Shown: in pieces, positions 16,762-26,651 of the stretch
How positions within the stretch are numbered: the stretch's first letter is position 1
How the letters are laid out: each line of letters begins with the position of its first letter
Source: Acidaminococcus hominis
GTDB lineage: Bacteria > Bacillota > Negativicutes > Acidaminococcales > Acidaminococcaceae
Reading direction: 5' to 3' (one strand)
NCBI RefSeq assembly: GCF_021044795.1
Contig: NZ_JAJNOP010000011.1
DNA length: 64,000 bases
Program-made: the position numbers and the translations under genes
The notes under the pieces: model-generated
The model's database searches: none
Seen by the model: only the letters and a program-made list of their open reading frames with translations
What the model was told of the DNA's origin: nothing

Positions 16762-19092
16762 GTGGAGAATAAAGGAAAACACGGGAGAAAAAAACAAACG
16801 AAATTTGATTTTACCATCAATCGGGAAGTGCTGGGGATTCTGCTGGCAGCCTTTGCCGTCTTTTTGGCGGCGGGGCTGGCAGGTCTGAATATCGGCAGCC
16901 TGGGGGCTTATCTGCTGAAGGTCCTGGTATATGCCCTGGGTGTGGGCAGCTTCCTTTTCCCCCTGTATGTGGGTGTTATGGGCCTGGCGTTTATCATCAA
17001 CCATGAACACCTGCGGTTTTCCCGGAAATTCTTCACCCTTCTGCTGTTTCTTATTTCTATCCTATCCCTATGGCATGTGTACCACACACCGGAGGGCTCG
17101 GAACTGATTCCTGAGTATCTTATGACCGGTGGCGGCCTCTTGGGAGGCGCCATCGTGTTTGTTTTTACGAAAATATTGGGCCGGGTGGGTACGGTGATTC
17201 TCTTGAGTGCCAGTGCCCTGACGGCTTTGGTCCTCACCGGGAAGTTCTCCCTGAGCAAGCCGCTAAAAACGGCGGGCACCATGGCTGCCGAAGGAGCCGA
17301 AACTGCCGCCCAGAAATGGGAGGAAATGCGGGAACGGCGCCGGGAAAACAAGCATTCTTCTTTCTATAACCAGGAAGAGGACGGGAAAGAACTGCCTCTG
17401 TTCCCGGGACGCCAGGAAGAAAAACCTGCGGAGGAGCCCAAACTGACCTTTGCTGAACGGCTGAAAAAGGCCAGCAGCGGTCCTCTCCTGAAGTTCCAGA
17501 GGGAGCAGGTGGCTGCGTCCCCTTTGCCGGAACCGGCTTTTGCGCAGGCTTCTGAACCCTTTGGCGGCGAACCGGAAGACTCCGGCGAGTTTACGGTGCC
17601 GGAAAAGGACGGGGACAGCGGGGAAGAAAGCAACTACACCTTCCCGCCCCTGGATTTGCTGAACAAGGAAAAGCCCGTGAACAAGCGGAATTTCCAGCAG
17701 GAAATCGAGACCCAGGGTGGGACCATTGAGCAGACGCTCCACGACTTTGGGGTGAATGCCGCCCTGGTGAACGTGACCAAGGGACCTTCGGTCACCCGGT
17801 ATGAACTGGAACCGGCCCCCGGGGTGAAGGTCACCAAGATTCAGAACCTGGCGGACGATATTGCCCTGAAGCTGGCTGTGTCCAGCATCCGGATTGAACC
17901 CATTCCCGGGAAGGCCGCTATCGGTATTGAAGTCCCCTCCCAGACGGTGGAACCGGTAACCTTCCGGTCCATTGTGGACTGTCCCGAGGTGAAAAACGCC
18001 AAGGGTAAGCTGTGCATTGGACTGGGTAAGGATATTTCCGGCCACGTGGTGGTGGCGGACCTGAGCCGTATGCCCCACCTGCTGATTGCAGGCTCTACGG
18101 GTTCTGGTAAATCCGTCTGCATCAACACCATTATTGCCGGGCTGCTGTATCGGTGCAAGCCCGAAGAAGTTAAACTGATCCTGGTGGATCCCAAGGTAGT
18201 GGAACTGACCAACTACAACGGGATTCCCCATTTGCTTACCCCTGTGGTGACCGGTCCTAAGCAGGCCGCTTCTGCCCTGCACTGGGCGGTGGTGGAAATG
18301 GAACGGCGCTACAGTCTGTTTGCCAAAACCCAGGTCCGGAAAATCGATGACTACAATGCCATTGCAGAACCTGGGGAGAAGCTTCCTTTTATTGTAATTA
18401 TCATTGACGAGTTGTCCGATCTGATGATGGTGGCAGCGGTGGATGTGGAAGATGCCATTTTGCGTCTGGCCCAAAAGGCCCGGGCGGCAGGCATCCATCT
18501 GATCCTGGCCACCCAGAGACCTTCCGTGGACGTGCTGACCGGTACCATCAAGGCCAATATTCCTTCCCGGATTGCCTTTGCGGTTTCCTCCCAAATCGAC
18601 AGCCGTACCATCCTGGACGCCAGCGGGGCTGAAAAGCTGCTGGGCCGGGGGGATATGCTGTTCTTCCCTACAGGGGCCAACAAGCCTCTCCGGGTACAGG
18701 GAGCCTTTATTACGGATGATGAGCTGAACCGCATCGTCGACTTTATCAAAGCCCAAGCCATTCCGCCTGCCTTTGCGCAGGAAGTAACTACCCAGGAATT
18801 GGCTGGAGATAAAAAGAACGCCGGTAATTCCGGTGATGAAGATGCTGAAGATGAACTGTTTGAAGATGCTGTGCGGCTGGTTATGTCCACCCATCAGGCT
18901 TCGTCCTCCATGCTCCAGCGGAAGTTCCGCATCGGGTATACCCGGGCGGCACGGCTGGTAGATGCCATGGAAGAAAAGGGCATTGTTGGTCCGGCGGATG
19001 GCAGCAAGCCGAGAGCGCTCATTATGAGTCCGACGGCAATCGAAGAAAGATTCTTTACCAAAACGTCTAAGAAAGAGGCCAACCTATTATGA
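16762..19092 (+). CDS. ftsK: DNA translocase FtsK/SpoIIIE
   Basis: 776 aa. The N-terminus has four membrane helices within about 25-165. An acidic, Pro/Glu-rich linker runs to about 300. The motor has Walker A AGSTGSGKSVCIN (about 443-455), Walker B FIVIIIDELSDL and the conserved LATQRPSVDV segment. The last ~65 residues form the winged-helix gamma domain that reads polarity sequences. It pumps DNA at the septum and helps resolve chromosome dimers. GTG 16762 is preceded by AGGAAGG. Its stop overlaps the rodZ start (ATGA). Confidence 0.95.
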   Translation: MENKGKHGRKKQTKFDFTINREVLGILLAAFAVFLAAGLAGLNIGSLGAYLLKVLVYALGVGSFLFPLYVGVMGLAFIINHEHLRFSRKFFTLLLFLISILSLWHVYHTPEGSELIPEYLMTGGGLLGGAIVFVFTKILGRVGTVILLSASALTALVLTGKFSLSKPLKTAGTMAAEGAETAAQKWEEMRERRRENKHSSFYNQEEDGKELPLFPGRQEEKPAEEPKLTFAERLKKASSGPLLKFQREQVAASPLPEPAFAQASEPFGGEPEDSGEFTVPEKDGDSGEESNYTFPPLDLLNKEKPVNKRNFQQEIETQGGTIEQTLHDFGVNAALVNVTKGPSVTRYELEPAPGVKVTKIQNLADDIALKLAVSSIRIEPIPGKAAIGIEVPSQTVEPVTFRSIVDCPEVKNAKGKLCIGLGKDISGHVVVADLSRMPHLLIAGSTGSGKSVCINTIIAGLLYRCKPEEVKLILVDPKVVELTNYNGIPHLLTPVVTGPKQAASALHWAVVEMERRYSLFAKTQVRKIDDYNAIAEPGEKLPFIVIIIDELSDLMMVAAVDVEDAILRLAQKARAAGIHLILATQRPSVDVLTGTIKANIPSRIAFAVSSQIDSRTILDASGAEKLLGRGDMLFFPTGANKPLRVQGAFITDDELNRIVDFIKAQAIPPAFAQEVTTQELAGDKKNAGNSGDEDAEDELFEDAVRLVMSTHQASSSMLQRKFRIGYTRAARLVDAMEEKGIVGPADGSKPRALIMSPTAIEERFFTKTSKKEANLL

Positions 19093-20552
19093 AAAGCAAA
19101 ATTGGAGCCTACTTAAGGCAAAAAAGAGAAGAGAAAAAACTCTCCTTGGAGGATATTGCCGAACATACCGGCATCCGGGAACCCTATTTGTCCGCTTTGG
19201 AAGAAGGGGAATTCAACAAGATTCCCGGAGATGTATTTATCCGCGGCTTTTTGCGCAACTATGGGAATTATCTGGGCCTGGATGGCAACCGGATTGTAGA
19301 GGCCTACCGGCTGGGGCTGGATCCCAAACTGGTGATGGGGGAGGAAGAAAAGGTGGAGATTCCGGTCAAGCCGGAGCTGCCCCGTTCTTCCGATACCATT
19401 GTGATTTCCCGGGATATGTTCCCCCTGCGGAAAAATCAGCCTGTGAAGGCGGCTGAACCCGCAAAGGAAACGGCTGCCGCTCCGGCGGTGGAAAACCCGG
19501 CAGAGGAAACTAGTCCGGAAACGGACGTAAAAACCGCTAAGCCGGCGGAAGCCGGTGCTGGCCTGGGGGCTATTGCAGCGGTAGAGCTGGAAGAAGCCAT
19601 TAAGGCGGACAAGGAAGCCGCTGCCCAGGAAGAAGCTGCCAAAAAGGCGGCAGAACCTGCTGCGGCGGAGGAGCCTGCTGAAGCAAAACCGGAGGCTGAG
19701 GCTGACCAGCAGAAGGAAACGGCTGCGGGTACTACTGCCCTGGCAGGTGCGGCAATGGGTACCGCAGCAGGCGCTGCTGCCAGTACTGAAGCTGGTGCAG
19801 CAGGCACAAAAGTCGCTGAAGCAGCAGCTATAGACGCCACCGCCGGTACTGCCAGCGAAGAAGCAGCGGTCAGCAGCCCCAGTGATCCTAGCTCTGCCTC
19901 GGACGCTTTGGGCAAGGCCCAGGTCAAGGCGGCAGCCGTTTGGGCGGCAATCCAGGATAAGTTCCACCTGATGATGGACAAAATCCGGGAATTTATTGAT
20001 GAAAATCTGTATGAAACCGTACCGGAGGAGGACGGCGGCGTAGTAGCCGAAGAACCTTCCCGGGGCCCTGGTTTCAGTTTTAAGGTCTTTGCTACGGTCT
20101 TTGGGGTATGCCTGGCCATTTTTGCTATGGTTATGGCCTACTTTATTTTCGGCGGGAAAACCACGCCGGACCTGCAGCCTGCCACCAACCTGACGGATGG
20201 GGTTAAATCCGACCATTCCACCCAGAAGGCACCGGAAGCCAAGCAGGAAGAACCGAAAAAGGAAGAAAAGAAAGAAGAACCCAAACCCACCCAGAAAACC
20301 CTGGGCTTGGGCAATAAGGTAACGGTTGAAATCACCTATAAGAAGCCGGTTTGGACCCAGACCCATGTGGACGGAAAAGTGGTAGAAGCTGCCACCATTC
20401 CTGCGGGCTCTACCCGTACCTACAAGGGGGATAAGGAAGTTTCCCTGAACCTGGGCAGTATCCGGGATGTGGAAATCAAGGTCAACGGCAAGGTGGTTCC
20501 CTACGGTGAAAAAGAGTGGGGCGTTGCCAATAAGACGTTCCGGGCCAACTAA
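19089..20552 (+). CDS. rodZ: RodZ-like HTH/membrane protein with long Ala-rich linker
   Basis: 487 aa. Residues 1-70 form the HTH_25 domain (IGAYLRQKREEKKLSLEDIA...). A single membrane helix lies near 335-357 (ATVFGVCLAIFAMVMAYF). The C-terminal ~85 residues (LGNKVTVEITYKKPVWTQTH onward) resemble the DUF4115 beta domain. RodZ links MreB to the envelope and sets rod shape. Between about 115 and 290 there is a low-complexity Ala/Glu/Thr-rich segment, much longer than in typical relatives and probably extended. It is coupled to ftsK by a 4-base overlap. Confidence 0.85.
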   Translation: MKSKIGAYLRQKREEKKLSLEDIAEHTGIREPYLSALEEGEFNKIPGDVFIRGFLRNYGNYLGLDGNRIVEAYRLGLDPKLVMGEEEKVEIPVKPELPRSSDTIVISRDMFPLRKNQPVKAAEPAKETAAAPAVENPAEETSPETDVKTAKPAEAGAGLGAIAAVELEEAIKADKEAAAQEEAAKKAAEPAAAEEPAEAKPEAEADQQKETAAGTTALAGAAMGTAAGAAASTEAGAAGTKVAEAAAIDATAGTASEEAAVSSPSDPSSASDALGKAQVKAAAVWAAIQDKFHLMMDKIREFIDENLYETVPEEDGGVVAEEPSRGPGFSFKVFATVFGVCLAIFAMVMAYFIFGGKTTPDLQPATNLTDGVKSDHSTQKAPEAKQEEPKKEEKKEEPKPTQKTLGLGNKVTVEITYKKPVWTQTHVDGKVVEAATIPAGSTRTYKGDKEVSLNLGSIRDVEIKVNGKVVPYGEKEWGVANKTFRAN

Positions 20553-20588
20553 GGCCTGATGCGGTAAGAAAGAGAGAGGAGCAGCAGT

Positions 20589-21917
20589 TTGGAAATCGGA
20601 GTTGTCAGCCTGGGCTGTCCCAAGAATCTGGTAGATTCTGAAGTGATGATGGGCCTGATCCAGGAAAGAAATTGGAAAATCACCAACGATCCTTCCCAAG
20701 CGGATGTGATTATTGTCAATACCTGTGGTTTTATTGAGAGCGCCAAGACGGAATCCATCAATACAATCCTGCAAATGGCGGAATACAAGAAGGAAGATGC
20801 GGCCCGGAAGCTGATTGTGACGGGCTGCCTGGGTCAGCGCTATGCCGACGACCTGTTCAAGGACCTGCCGGAAGTGGACGCCATTATCGGTACGGAATGC
20901 TACGAACAGATAGGTTCCGTCATTGACCGGGTACAGGCCGGGGAACGGTTTGTGCTGGTAAAGCCCCCCAAGGTCTATACCCAAAAGACCAAGCGGGTAC
21001 TGGCTACGCCCAAGTACACTGCATATCTGAAGATTGCCGAAGGCTGCAACAACCGTTGTTCCTACTGCGCCATTCCGAAAATCCGGGGACCTTACCGGAG
21101 CCGTCCTTTTGAGGAAGTGTTGGACGAAGCCCGGAGCTTGGTGGAGCAGGGGGTGCGGGAGCTGATTGTGGTGGCCCAGGATACTACCCAATACGGCATT
21201 GACCTGTACCACAAGCTGCGCCTGTCCGAACTGCTGAAGGCCCTCAATGAGATTCCCGACCTGCGCTGGATCCGGGTGCTGTACTGCTACCCCGATTCCT
21301 TTACGGACGAGCTGATTGAAACCATGGCCACCTGCGACAAGGTCTGCAACTATGTGGACCTGCCGCTGCAGCACGCCAGCAACAGCCTTCTGAAAACTAT
21401 GCGCCGCCGGGATACCCGGGAGCAGGTGGAAGAACTGCTGGCCAAGCTGCGTCGGCGGATTCCGGATATTTGCCTGCGCACCACGTTCATCGTGGGCTTC
21501 CCTGGGGAAACAGAGGAACAGTTTGCCGAACTGCTGGACTTTGTGAAAAAGGAACGGTTCCAGTGCGCCGGGGTGTTCACCTATTCCCAGGAAGAGGGAA
21601 CGGAAGCCGGGGAAATGGAAAACCAGATTCCCGAAGACGTGAAGCAGGACCGGTACCATGAATTGATGGCGCTCCAGGCGGAAATTTCCGAGGAGATCCA
21701 GCAGGACCGGGAAGGCCGGGTTTTGGAAGTATTAATTGAAGGCAAGGACGAGGAAGATCCCAATCTGGCGGTGGGCCGCTCTTATGCGGAAGCCCCGGAT
21801 ATTGACGGGAAGATTTATGTGGAAGACGCTGGGGATCTGAAAATTGGGGATTTTGTAAAAGTACGGATCAGTCAGGGCTTCACCTATGAGGCTGTAGGAC
21901 AGATCGTAAAGGAGTGA
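20589..21917 (+). CDS. rimO: Ribosomal protein S12 methylthiotransferase RimO
   Basis: 442 aa. A radical-SAM enzyme that adds a methylthio group to an aspartate of ribosomal protein S12. The N-terminal MTTase domain has SLGCPKNLVDSE and NTCGFIESA cysteines. The SAM cluster motif CNNRCSYC lies near 153-160. A TRAM domain closes the C-terminus. The start is TTG 20589, preceded by GAGAGGAG. RimO rather than MiaB is chosen from the N-terminal SLGCPKN/DSE pattern and IPKIRGPYRSR. It is followed after 6 bases by cinA. Confidence 0.94.
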   Translation: MEIGVVSLGCPKNLVDSEVMMGLIQERNWKITNDPSQADVIIVNTCGFIESAKTESINTILQMAEYKKEDAARKLIVTGCLGQRYADDLFKDLPEVDAIIGTECYEQIGSVIDRVQAGERFVLVKPPKVYTQKTKRVLATPKYTAYLKIAEGCNNRCSYCAIPKIRGPYRSRPFEEVLDEARSLVEQGVRELIVVAQDTTQYGIDLYHKLRLSELLKALNEIPDLRWIRVLYCYPDSFTDELIETMATCDKVCNYVDLPLQHASNSLLKTMRRRDTREQVEELLAKLRRRIPDICLRTTFIVGFPGETEEQFAELLDFVKKERFQCAGVFTYSQEEGTEAGEMENQIPEDVKQDRYHELMALQAEISEEIQQDREGRVLEVLIEGKDEEDPNLAVGRSYAEAPDIDGKIYVEDAGDLKIGDFVKVRISQGFTYEAVGQIVKE

Positions 21918-21923
21918 TTCCTT

Positions 21924-23168
21924 GTGAACGTAGAAGTCATCAATACGGGGACGGAGCTGCTATTGGGAGATATTGTCAACACCAACTTCCAATACCTGTC
22001 CCGGATGCTCAATGATGCAGGCTTTAATGTGTTGTACCAAACCACCATCGGGGATAACGGCGACCGGCTGTTGGAAGTGTTGGGCGCGGCCCTGAAACGG
22101 GTGGATATCATCATTACCACCGGCGGTCTGGGACCTACCCGGGGGGACATTACCAAGGAAATGGTGGCCCAATATCTGGGGCTGCCCCTGGAACCCAGTG
22201 AAGTGTGGCTGGAAAAGCTGAGAAAGCATTTTGCCGCCCGCCATGTGGAAATGACGGACAACAACAAGAAACAGGCCATGATTCCTCAGGGAGGCATCGT
22301 TTTTGACAACCAGGTGGGCACGGCTCCCGGTATTGGTGTCTGGACTCCGGACCACAAACTGATTATTATGCTGCCGGGACCTCCGGCGGAGACCAGCTAC
22401 GTTTTTTCCCACGAAGTGATGCCGTATCTGCGGCAAAGCTACAAGGACCAGGGCATCATCCACTCCCGGGTGCTGCACCTGCGGGGACTGACGGAATCCA
22501 AGGTGGCCCAGGAACTGGATGCCATTGTAATGGCCCAGACCAACCCCACCATCGCCATCTATGCCCGGAAGGGTGAGATCATCATCCGGATTACCGCCAA
22601 AAGCGACACCCTGGAAAAGGCGCAGGCCATGAATCTGGCCACAGAGCAGCAGATCCGGGGCGTACTGGGAGACTATATTTACGGGGTGGATTACGAAACC
22701 CTGCCAGAGGCATTGGGAAAGCAGCTGAAAGCCAAAGGGCTGACCATTTCCTTTGCCGAATCTTGTACCGGCGGCCTTGCCTCCAGCATGGTCACCGACA
22801 TACCGGGAAGCTCCGAATACCTGATGGGTTCGGTAGTTTCTTATACCAATCAGGTAAAGCATCAGGTACTGGGAGTTTCCCAGGATACTTTGGAGCGCTA
22901 TACTGCCGTTAGCGAAGAAACCTGCCGGGAAATGGCTGAAGGGATCCGCCGCCTTATGGGCACGGACCTGGGGGTCAGCATTACTGGAATCGCTGGGCCG
23001 GGCGGGGGTACACCGGAAAAGCCGGTGGGCCTGGTCTATGTAGGGGTGTCCGACAAGAATGGAACCCAAGTGCAGGAATGCCGTTTTAAAGCGGCCAGAA
23101 CAACCATTAAATTACGAAGTGCCATGAATGCCCTGTCCCTCGCAATGGACCGGGTGAAAGATTTATAA
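21924..23168 (+). CDS. cinA: CinA: competence/damage-inducible protein, nicotinamide-nucleotide amidase
   Basis: 414 aa. The N-terminal MoaB-like domain (INTGTELLLGDIVNTN at about 6-21, TTGGLGPTRGD) and the C-terminal amidase domain with SFAESCTGGLASSMVTDIPG make the full two-domain form. These proteins hydrolyse nicotinamide mononucleotide and ADP-ribose-type by-products of NAD turnover. The start is GTG 21924, with AAAGGAG overlapping the rimO stop. It lies inside the rimO-cinA-helicase-hflX run. Confidence 0.93.
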   Translation: MNVEVINTGTELLLGDIVNTNFQYLSRMLNDAGFNVLYQTTIGDNGDRLLEVLGAALKRVDIIITTGGLGPTRGDITKEMVAQYLGLPLEPSEVWLEKLRKHFAARHVEMTDNNKKQAMIPQGGIVFDNQVGTAPGIGVWTPDHKLIIMLPGPPAETSYVFSHEVMPYLRQSYKDQGIIHSRVLHLRGLTESKVAQELDAIVMAQTNPTIAIYARKGEIIIRITAKSDTLEKAQAMNLATEQQIRGVLGDYIYGVDYETLPEALGKQLKAKGLTISFAESCTGGLASSMVTDIPGSSEYLMGSVVSYTNQVKHQVLGVSQDTLERYTAVSEETCREMAEGIRRLMGTDLGVSITGIAGPGGGTPEKPVGLVYVGVSDKNGTQVQECRFKAARTTIKLRSAMNALSLAMDRVKDL

Positions 23169-23180
23169 TTAGGAGATATT

Positions 23181-24818
23181 ATGACCGAAAACAACGAAAT
23201 GCAAAATAACACCACCACCATTACCCCTGCAGAAGAAATCACGTCTTTTGAAGACCTGCATTTGGACCGTAAAATCATCAACGCCCTGAAGGATATGGGC
23301 TTTGAAGAACCTTCCCCCATTCAGAAGGGTGCTATTCCCCTGGCTTTGGAAGGGGAGGACCTGATTGGCCAAGCCCAGACAGGTACTGGTAAGACGGCTG
23401 CCTTTGGGATTCCCATTATCCAAAACCTGGACGAAAAGAACCGCCACGTCCAAGCCCTGGTAATGTCCCCTACCCGGGAATTGTGCATCCAGGTAGCTGA
23501 CGAAATCACCAAGATTGGCCGGACCAAACGGGTACGGGTACTGCCGGTGTACGGCGGCCAGCCCATCGATCGTCAGATCCGCAGCCTGCGCAACGGCATC
23601 CAGGTAGTCATTGGTACGCCGGGCCGTCTGCTGGACCATATTCGCCGTCAGACCATCAGCCTGGACCATGTGAAATTCCTGGTATTGGACGAAGCCGATG
23701 AAATGCTGGATATGGGCTTTGTAGATGATATGGAAGAAATCATCAAAAACGTTCCCACGGAACGCCAGACCATGCTGTTCTCTGCTACCATGCCCCGGCC
23801 CATTCTGAGCATCAGCAAGAAGTACATGAGAGCTCCCAAACTGGTGGCCATCCATAAGGAAGTCGTTACGGCTCCCACTATTGACCAATACTACTACGAA
23901 ACCCGGGATAAGGTGGACGGTCTGTGCCGCATTCTGGACACCACCGACGACTGCCGGATGATTATTTTCTGCCGCACCAAGAAGGGTGTGGACGAGCTGG
24001 TTATTGCCCTGGCTACCCGGGGCTACGAAGCTGAAGGGCTGCACGGCGACCTGAGCCAGAATCAGCGTGACCGAGTTATGAAGAAATTCCGTCAGGGCCA
24101 GGTGGACATCCTGGTAGCTACCGACGTGGCAGCCAGAGGCCTGGACATCGACAACATCACCCACGTGGTGAACTTCGATATTCCCCAGGATCCGGAAAGC
24201 TACGTGCACCGCATTGGCCGTACGGGCCGTGCCGGCAACACCGGTGTTGCCCTGACCTTCATCACGCCTCGGGAATTCAGACAGCTGAAGCTGATTGAAC
24301 GGAGCATCAAGACCAAGATTATCCGCGGCACCCTGCCTACCGATGCCAGCGTGCTGGAAAGACAAAGAGAGCAGATCGTTTCCAAGATGCAGAGCATTCT
24401 GGAACAGGATCGGTTCCATGAATACCTGCCCATCGTGGAAGCCCTGGAAAAGGACTACGATACCCAGGATATTGCAGCTGCTGCCCTGAAGTTCATGCAG
24501 GAAGGCGCCAAAGCCCTGGAAGAACCGGAAGAACAGGTGGGTCCTGCGGGCCTCAGCAACACCGGCGCAAAACCTGGCATGGTGCGCCTGTTTGTGAATA
24601 TCGGCAAGAGCTCCCGGGTAACGGTGCGGGATATTGTCCAAAGTATTGCCATCGAAGCGGAAATTCCGGCTCACAGCATTGGCCGGATCAGCATTTACGA
24701 CAAGTTCAGCTTTGTTGAGGTTCCCATGGAATATGCGGAAAAGGTTCTGGCCGTTATGCACCGGAACACCATCCGTGGCTACAAGGTGAACATGGAGCCG
24801 GCAAAAGCAAGAGGATAA
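23181..24818 (+). CDS. DEAD-box ATP-dependent RNA helicase with DbpA-type RNA-binding domain
   Basis: 545 aa. Motifs: a Q motif before AQTGTGKTAAF (about 65-75), PTRELCIQ, VLDEADEMLDMGF (DEAD at about 170-173), SAT, and HRIGRTGRAG. The last ~75 residues (MVRLFVNIGKSSRVTVRDIV onward) match the RNA-binding domain of DbpA/CsdA-type helicases. It probably remodels rRNA during ribosome assembly or mRNA for decay together with RNase J. It is similar to DeaD/CshA-like proteins, but the exact orthologue is not decided. An AGGAGAT ribosome site precedes the ATG. Confidence 0.93.
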   Translation: MTENNEMQNNTTTITPAEEITSFEDLHLDRKIINALKDMGFEEPSPIQKGAIPLALEGEDLIGQAQTGTGKTAAFGIPIIQNLDEKNRHVQALVMSPTRELCIQVADEITKIGRTKRVRVLPVYGGQPIDRQIRSLRNGIQVVIGTPGRLLDHIRRQTISLDHVKFLVLDEADEMLDMGFVDDMEEIIKNVPTERQTMLFSATMPRPILSISKKYMRAPKLVAIHKEVVTAPTIDQYYYETRDKVDGLCRILDTTDDCRMIIFCRTKKGVDELVIALATRGYEAEGLHGDLSQNQRDRVMKKFRQGQVDILVATDVAARGLDIDNITHVVNFDIPQDPESYVHRIGRTGRAGNTGVALTFITPREFRQLKLIERSIKTKIIRGTLPTDASVLERQREQIVSKMQSILEQDRFHEYLPIVEALEKDYDTQDIAAAALKFMQEGAKALEEPEEQVGPAGLSNTGAKPGMVRLFVNIGKSSRVTVRDIVQSIAIEAEIPAHSIGRISIYDKFSFVEVPMEYAEKVLAVMHRNTIRGYKVNMEPAKARG

Positions 24819-24822
24819 TTGT

Positions 24823-26649
24823 ATGACTCATGAAATCTATGGACGGACGGAGGGCCTGAAAAAACAGGTCCTCACCCAATTAGAAGCAATCTATGAGCTG
24901 CAAGCAGGGCAGGGCCAACTGATCAGTCAGGAGTTGGCCCTTGTTTTGCGTGACCTGTCGGACCAGATCAAGCGGGAAATCTCCGTATATCTGGACCGGA
25001 AGGGGGTGGTGACAGCGGTAGCGGTGGGTTCCGATTCCCACGTGGAGCTGCCGGCCATCGACAGCCGCCGGAGCCAATTCCGGCTGTGCGGCATTACCTG
25101 CATCCATACCCACCCGGAAGGTGCAGCCAAACTCAGCGGGGTGGATATTTCTGCCCTGAAGGACTTGCGCTTTGATGCTATGGCGGCTATGGCGTGGGAA
25201 GATCTGTCCCAGGACCCCCTGTTGTCCTTTGGAATGATTACGGACCTGGATGACGACCAAAACCCCGTTGTGGAGGAATTTGGCCCCTTTACGGCCAAGA
25301 ATGCAGCCCGGATTCCCTTTGGGAATATGATCCATATGATCGAACGGATTCTTGGAAAAAAGACCCGGGGCCACAGCCTGGCCAGCGGTCCGGAACGGGC
25401 CATGCTGGTTTCCCTGAACTGGGGGGACCCCCATGCCCGCTGGACGGCGGAGGATTCCATTCAGGAACTGGGACAGCTGGCGGAAACGGCCGGCGCCGAA
25501 GTGGTGGGCAAGTTTGTCCAGTCCCGGCCCAAACCGGACCCGGTATTCTTTATCGGCAAAGGGAAGGTCCAGGAACTGTCGCTGTTTGCCCAGCAGGAAG
25601 AAGTGGACCTGTGCATCTTTGACGACGAGCTGTCCCCGGCCCAGCAGCGGAATCTGGAGCAGGCTATTGGCGTGCGGATCATCGACCGGACGGGCCTGAT
25701 TCTGGATATCTTTGCGGGGCGCGCCCGGACCAGTGAAGGGAAGCTCCAGGTTGAGCTGGCCCAGTTAAAGTATATGCTGCCCAGAATCATGGGGCAGGGC
25801 ACCAGCCTTTCCCGGCTGGGCGGCGGCATTGGTACACGGGGTCCCGGCGAAACCAAGCTGGAAGTGGACCGGCGGCGGATTCGTGACCGGATTTCCTTCC
25901 TGGAAGACCAGATCAAGAAAATGAAAAGTTCCCGGGACCTGCAGCAGCGGGCCCGGAACAAGAACGAGGTGGCCCAGGTGTCCCTGGTGGGGTATACCAA
26001 CGCAGGAAAATCCACCCTGCTAAATACCTTGACCCATTCGGACATCTATGCCCAGGATCAGCTGTTTGCTACCCTGGACCCCACCACCCGGCAGCTGGAA
26101 CTGCCGGACCAGGGCTTCTGTACTATTACGGACACCGTTGGCTTTATCCAGCGGCTGCCCCACCAACTGGTAGCGGCCTTTAAATCCACCCTGGAGGTGG
26201 TAAAGGACGCGGACCTGCTGCTCCATGTGATTGATTGCAGCCACGAAATGGCCAACGAGCAGGAGGAAGCCGTGTACCAGGTACTCCAGGAGCTGGGCGT
26301 TACCGATAAGCCCATGCTGAAGGTGTACAACAAGATTGACAAGCTGGAACACCAGGAAGGTCTGGTGCACCGGCTTTCGGCCCAGGAAAATACCCTGTGT
26401 GTGTCTGCCAAGACCGGCGAGGGCATTCCTGAGCTGCTCCAGGCCATTGCCAAAGCCCTGGGCAAGGACGTGCTGGAGCTGTCCCTTTGCATCCCCTACG
26501 ATAAGACCAAGCTGGCGGCCCAGCTTCACGAGGAAGCTACGGTGCTCAGCGAGGAGTACGGGGAAAAGGGCGTAATGCTGAAAATCCGGCTGGCCAAGGA
26601 TAAAAAATCCCTGGTTGAGCCGTATATACTAGAGGAGGTTTCACTGTAA
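24823..26649 (+). CDS. hflX: GTPase HflX
   Basis: 608 aa, longer than the ~430 aa common form. Residues 1-190 form an extra N-terminal domain, as in several Firmicutes. The HflX glycine-rich region (GGGIGTRGPGETKLEVDRRR) precedes the G domain. The G1 motif GYTNAGKST is near 390, with DTVGFIQRLP (G3) and NKID (G4) following. HflX splits stalled or hibernating ribosomes. It begins 4 bases after the helicase gene, and the Alum_res enzyme starts 2 bases after it, an order also known from Bacillus (ynbA-ynbB). Confidence 0.93.
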   Translation: MTHEIYGRTEGLKKQVLTQLEAIYELQAGQGQLISQELALVLRDLSDQIKREISVYLDRKGVVTAVAVGSDSHVELPAIDSRRSQFRLCGITCIHTHPEGAAKLSGVDISALKDLRFDAMAAMAWEDLSQDPLLSFGMITDLDDDQNPVVEEFGPFTAKNAARIPFGNMIHMIERILGKKTRGHSLASGPERAMLVSLNWGDPHARWTAEDSIQELGQLAETAGAEVVGKFVQSRPKPDPVFFIGKGKVQELSLFAQQEEVDLCIFDDELSPAQQRNLEQAIGVRIIDRTGLILDIFAGRARTSEGKLQVELAQLKYMLPRIMGQGTSLSRLGGGIGTRGPGETKLEVDRRRIRDRISFLEDQIKKMKSSRDLQQRARNKNEVAQVSLVGYTNAGKSTLLNTLTHSDIYAQDQLFATLDPTTRQLELPDQGFCTITDTVGFIQRLPHQLVAAFKSTLEVVKDADLLLHVIDCSHEMANEQEEAVYQVLQELGVTDKPMLKVYNKIDKLEHQEGLVHRLSAQENTLCVSAKTGEGIPELLQAIAKALGKDVLELSLCIPYDKTKLAAQLHEEATVLSEEYGEKGVMLKIRLAKDKKSLVEPYILEEVSL

Positions 26650-26651
26650 AA

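Noticed and set aside
19113..21659. An 848-codon minus-strand frame
   Set aside because: It spans the antisense of rodZ and rimO and has no ribosome site or domain pattern.
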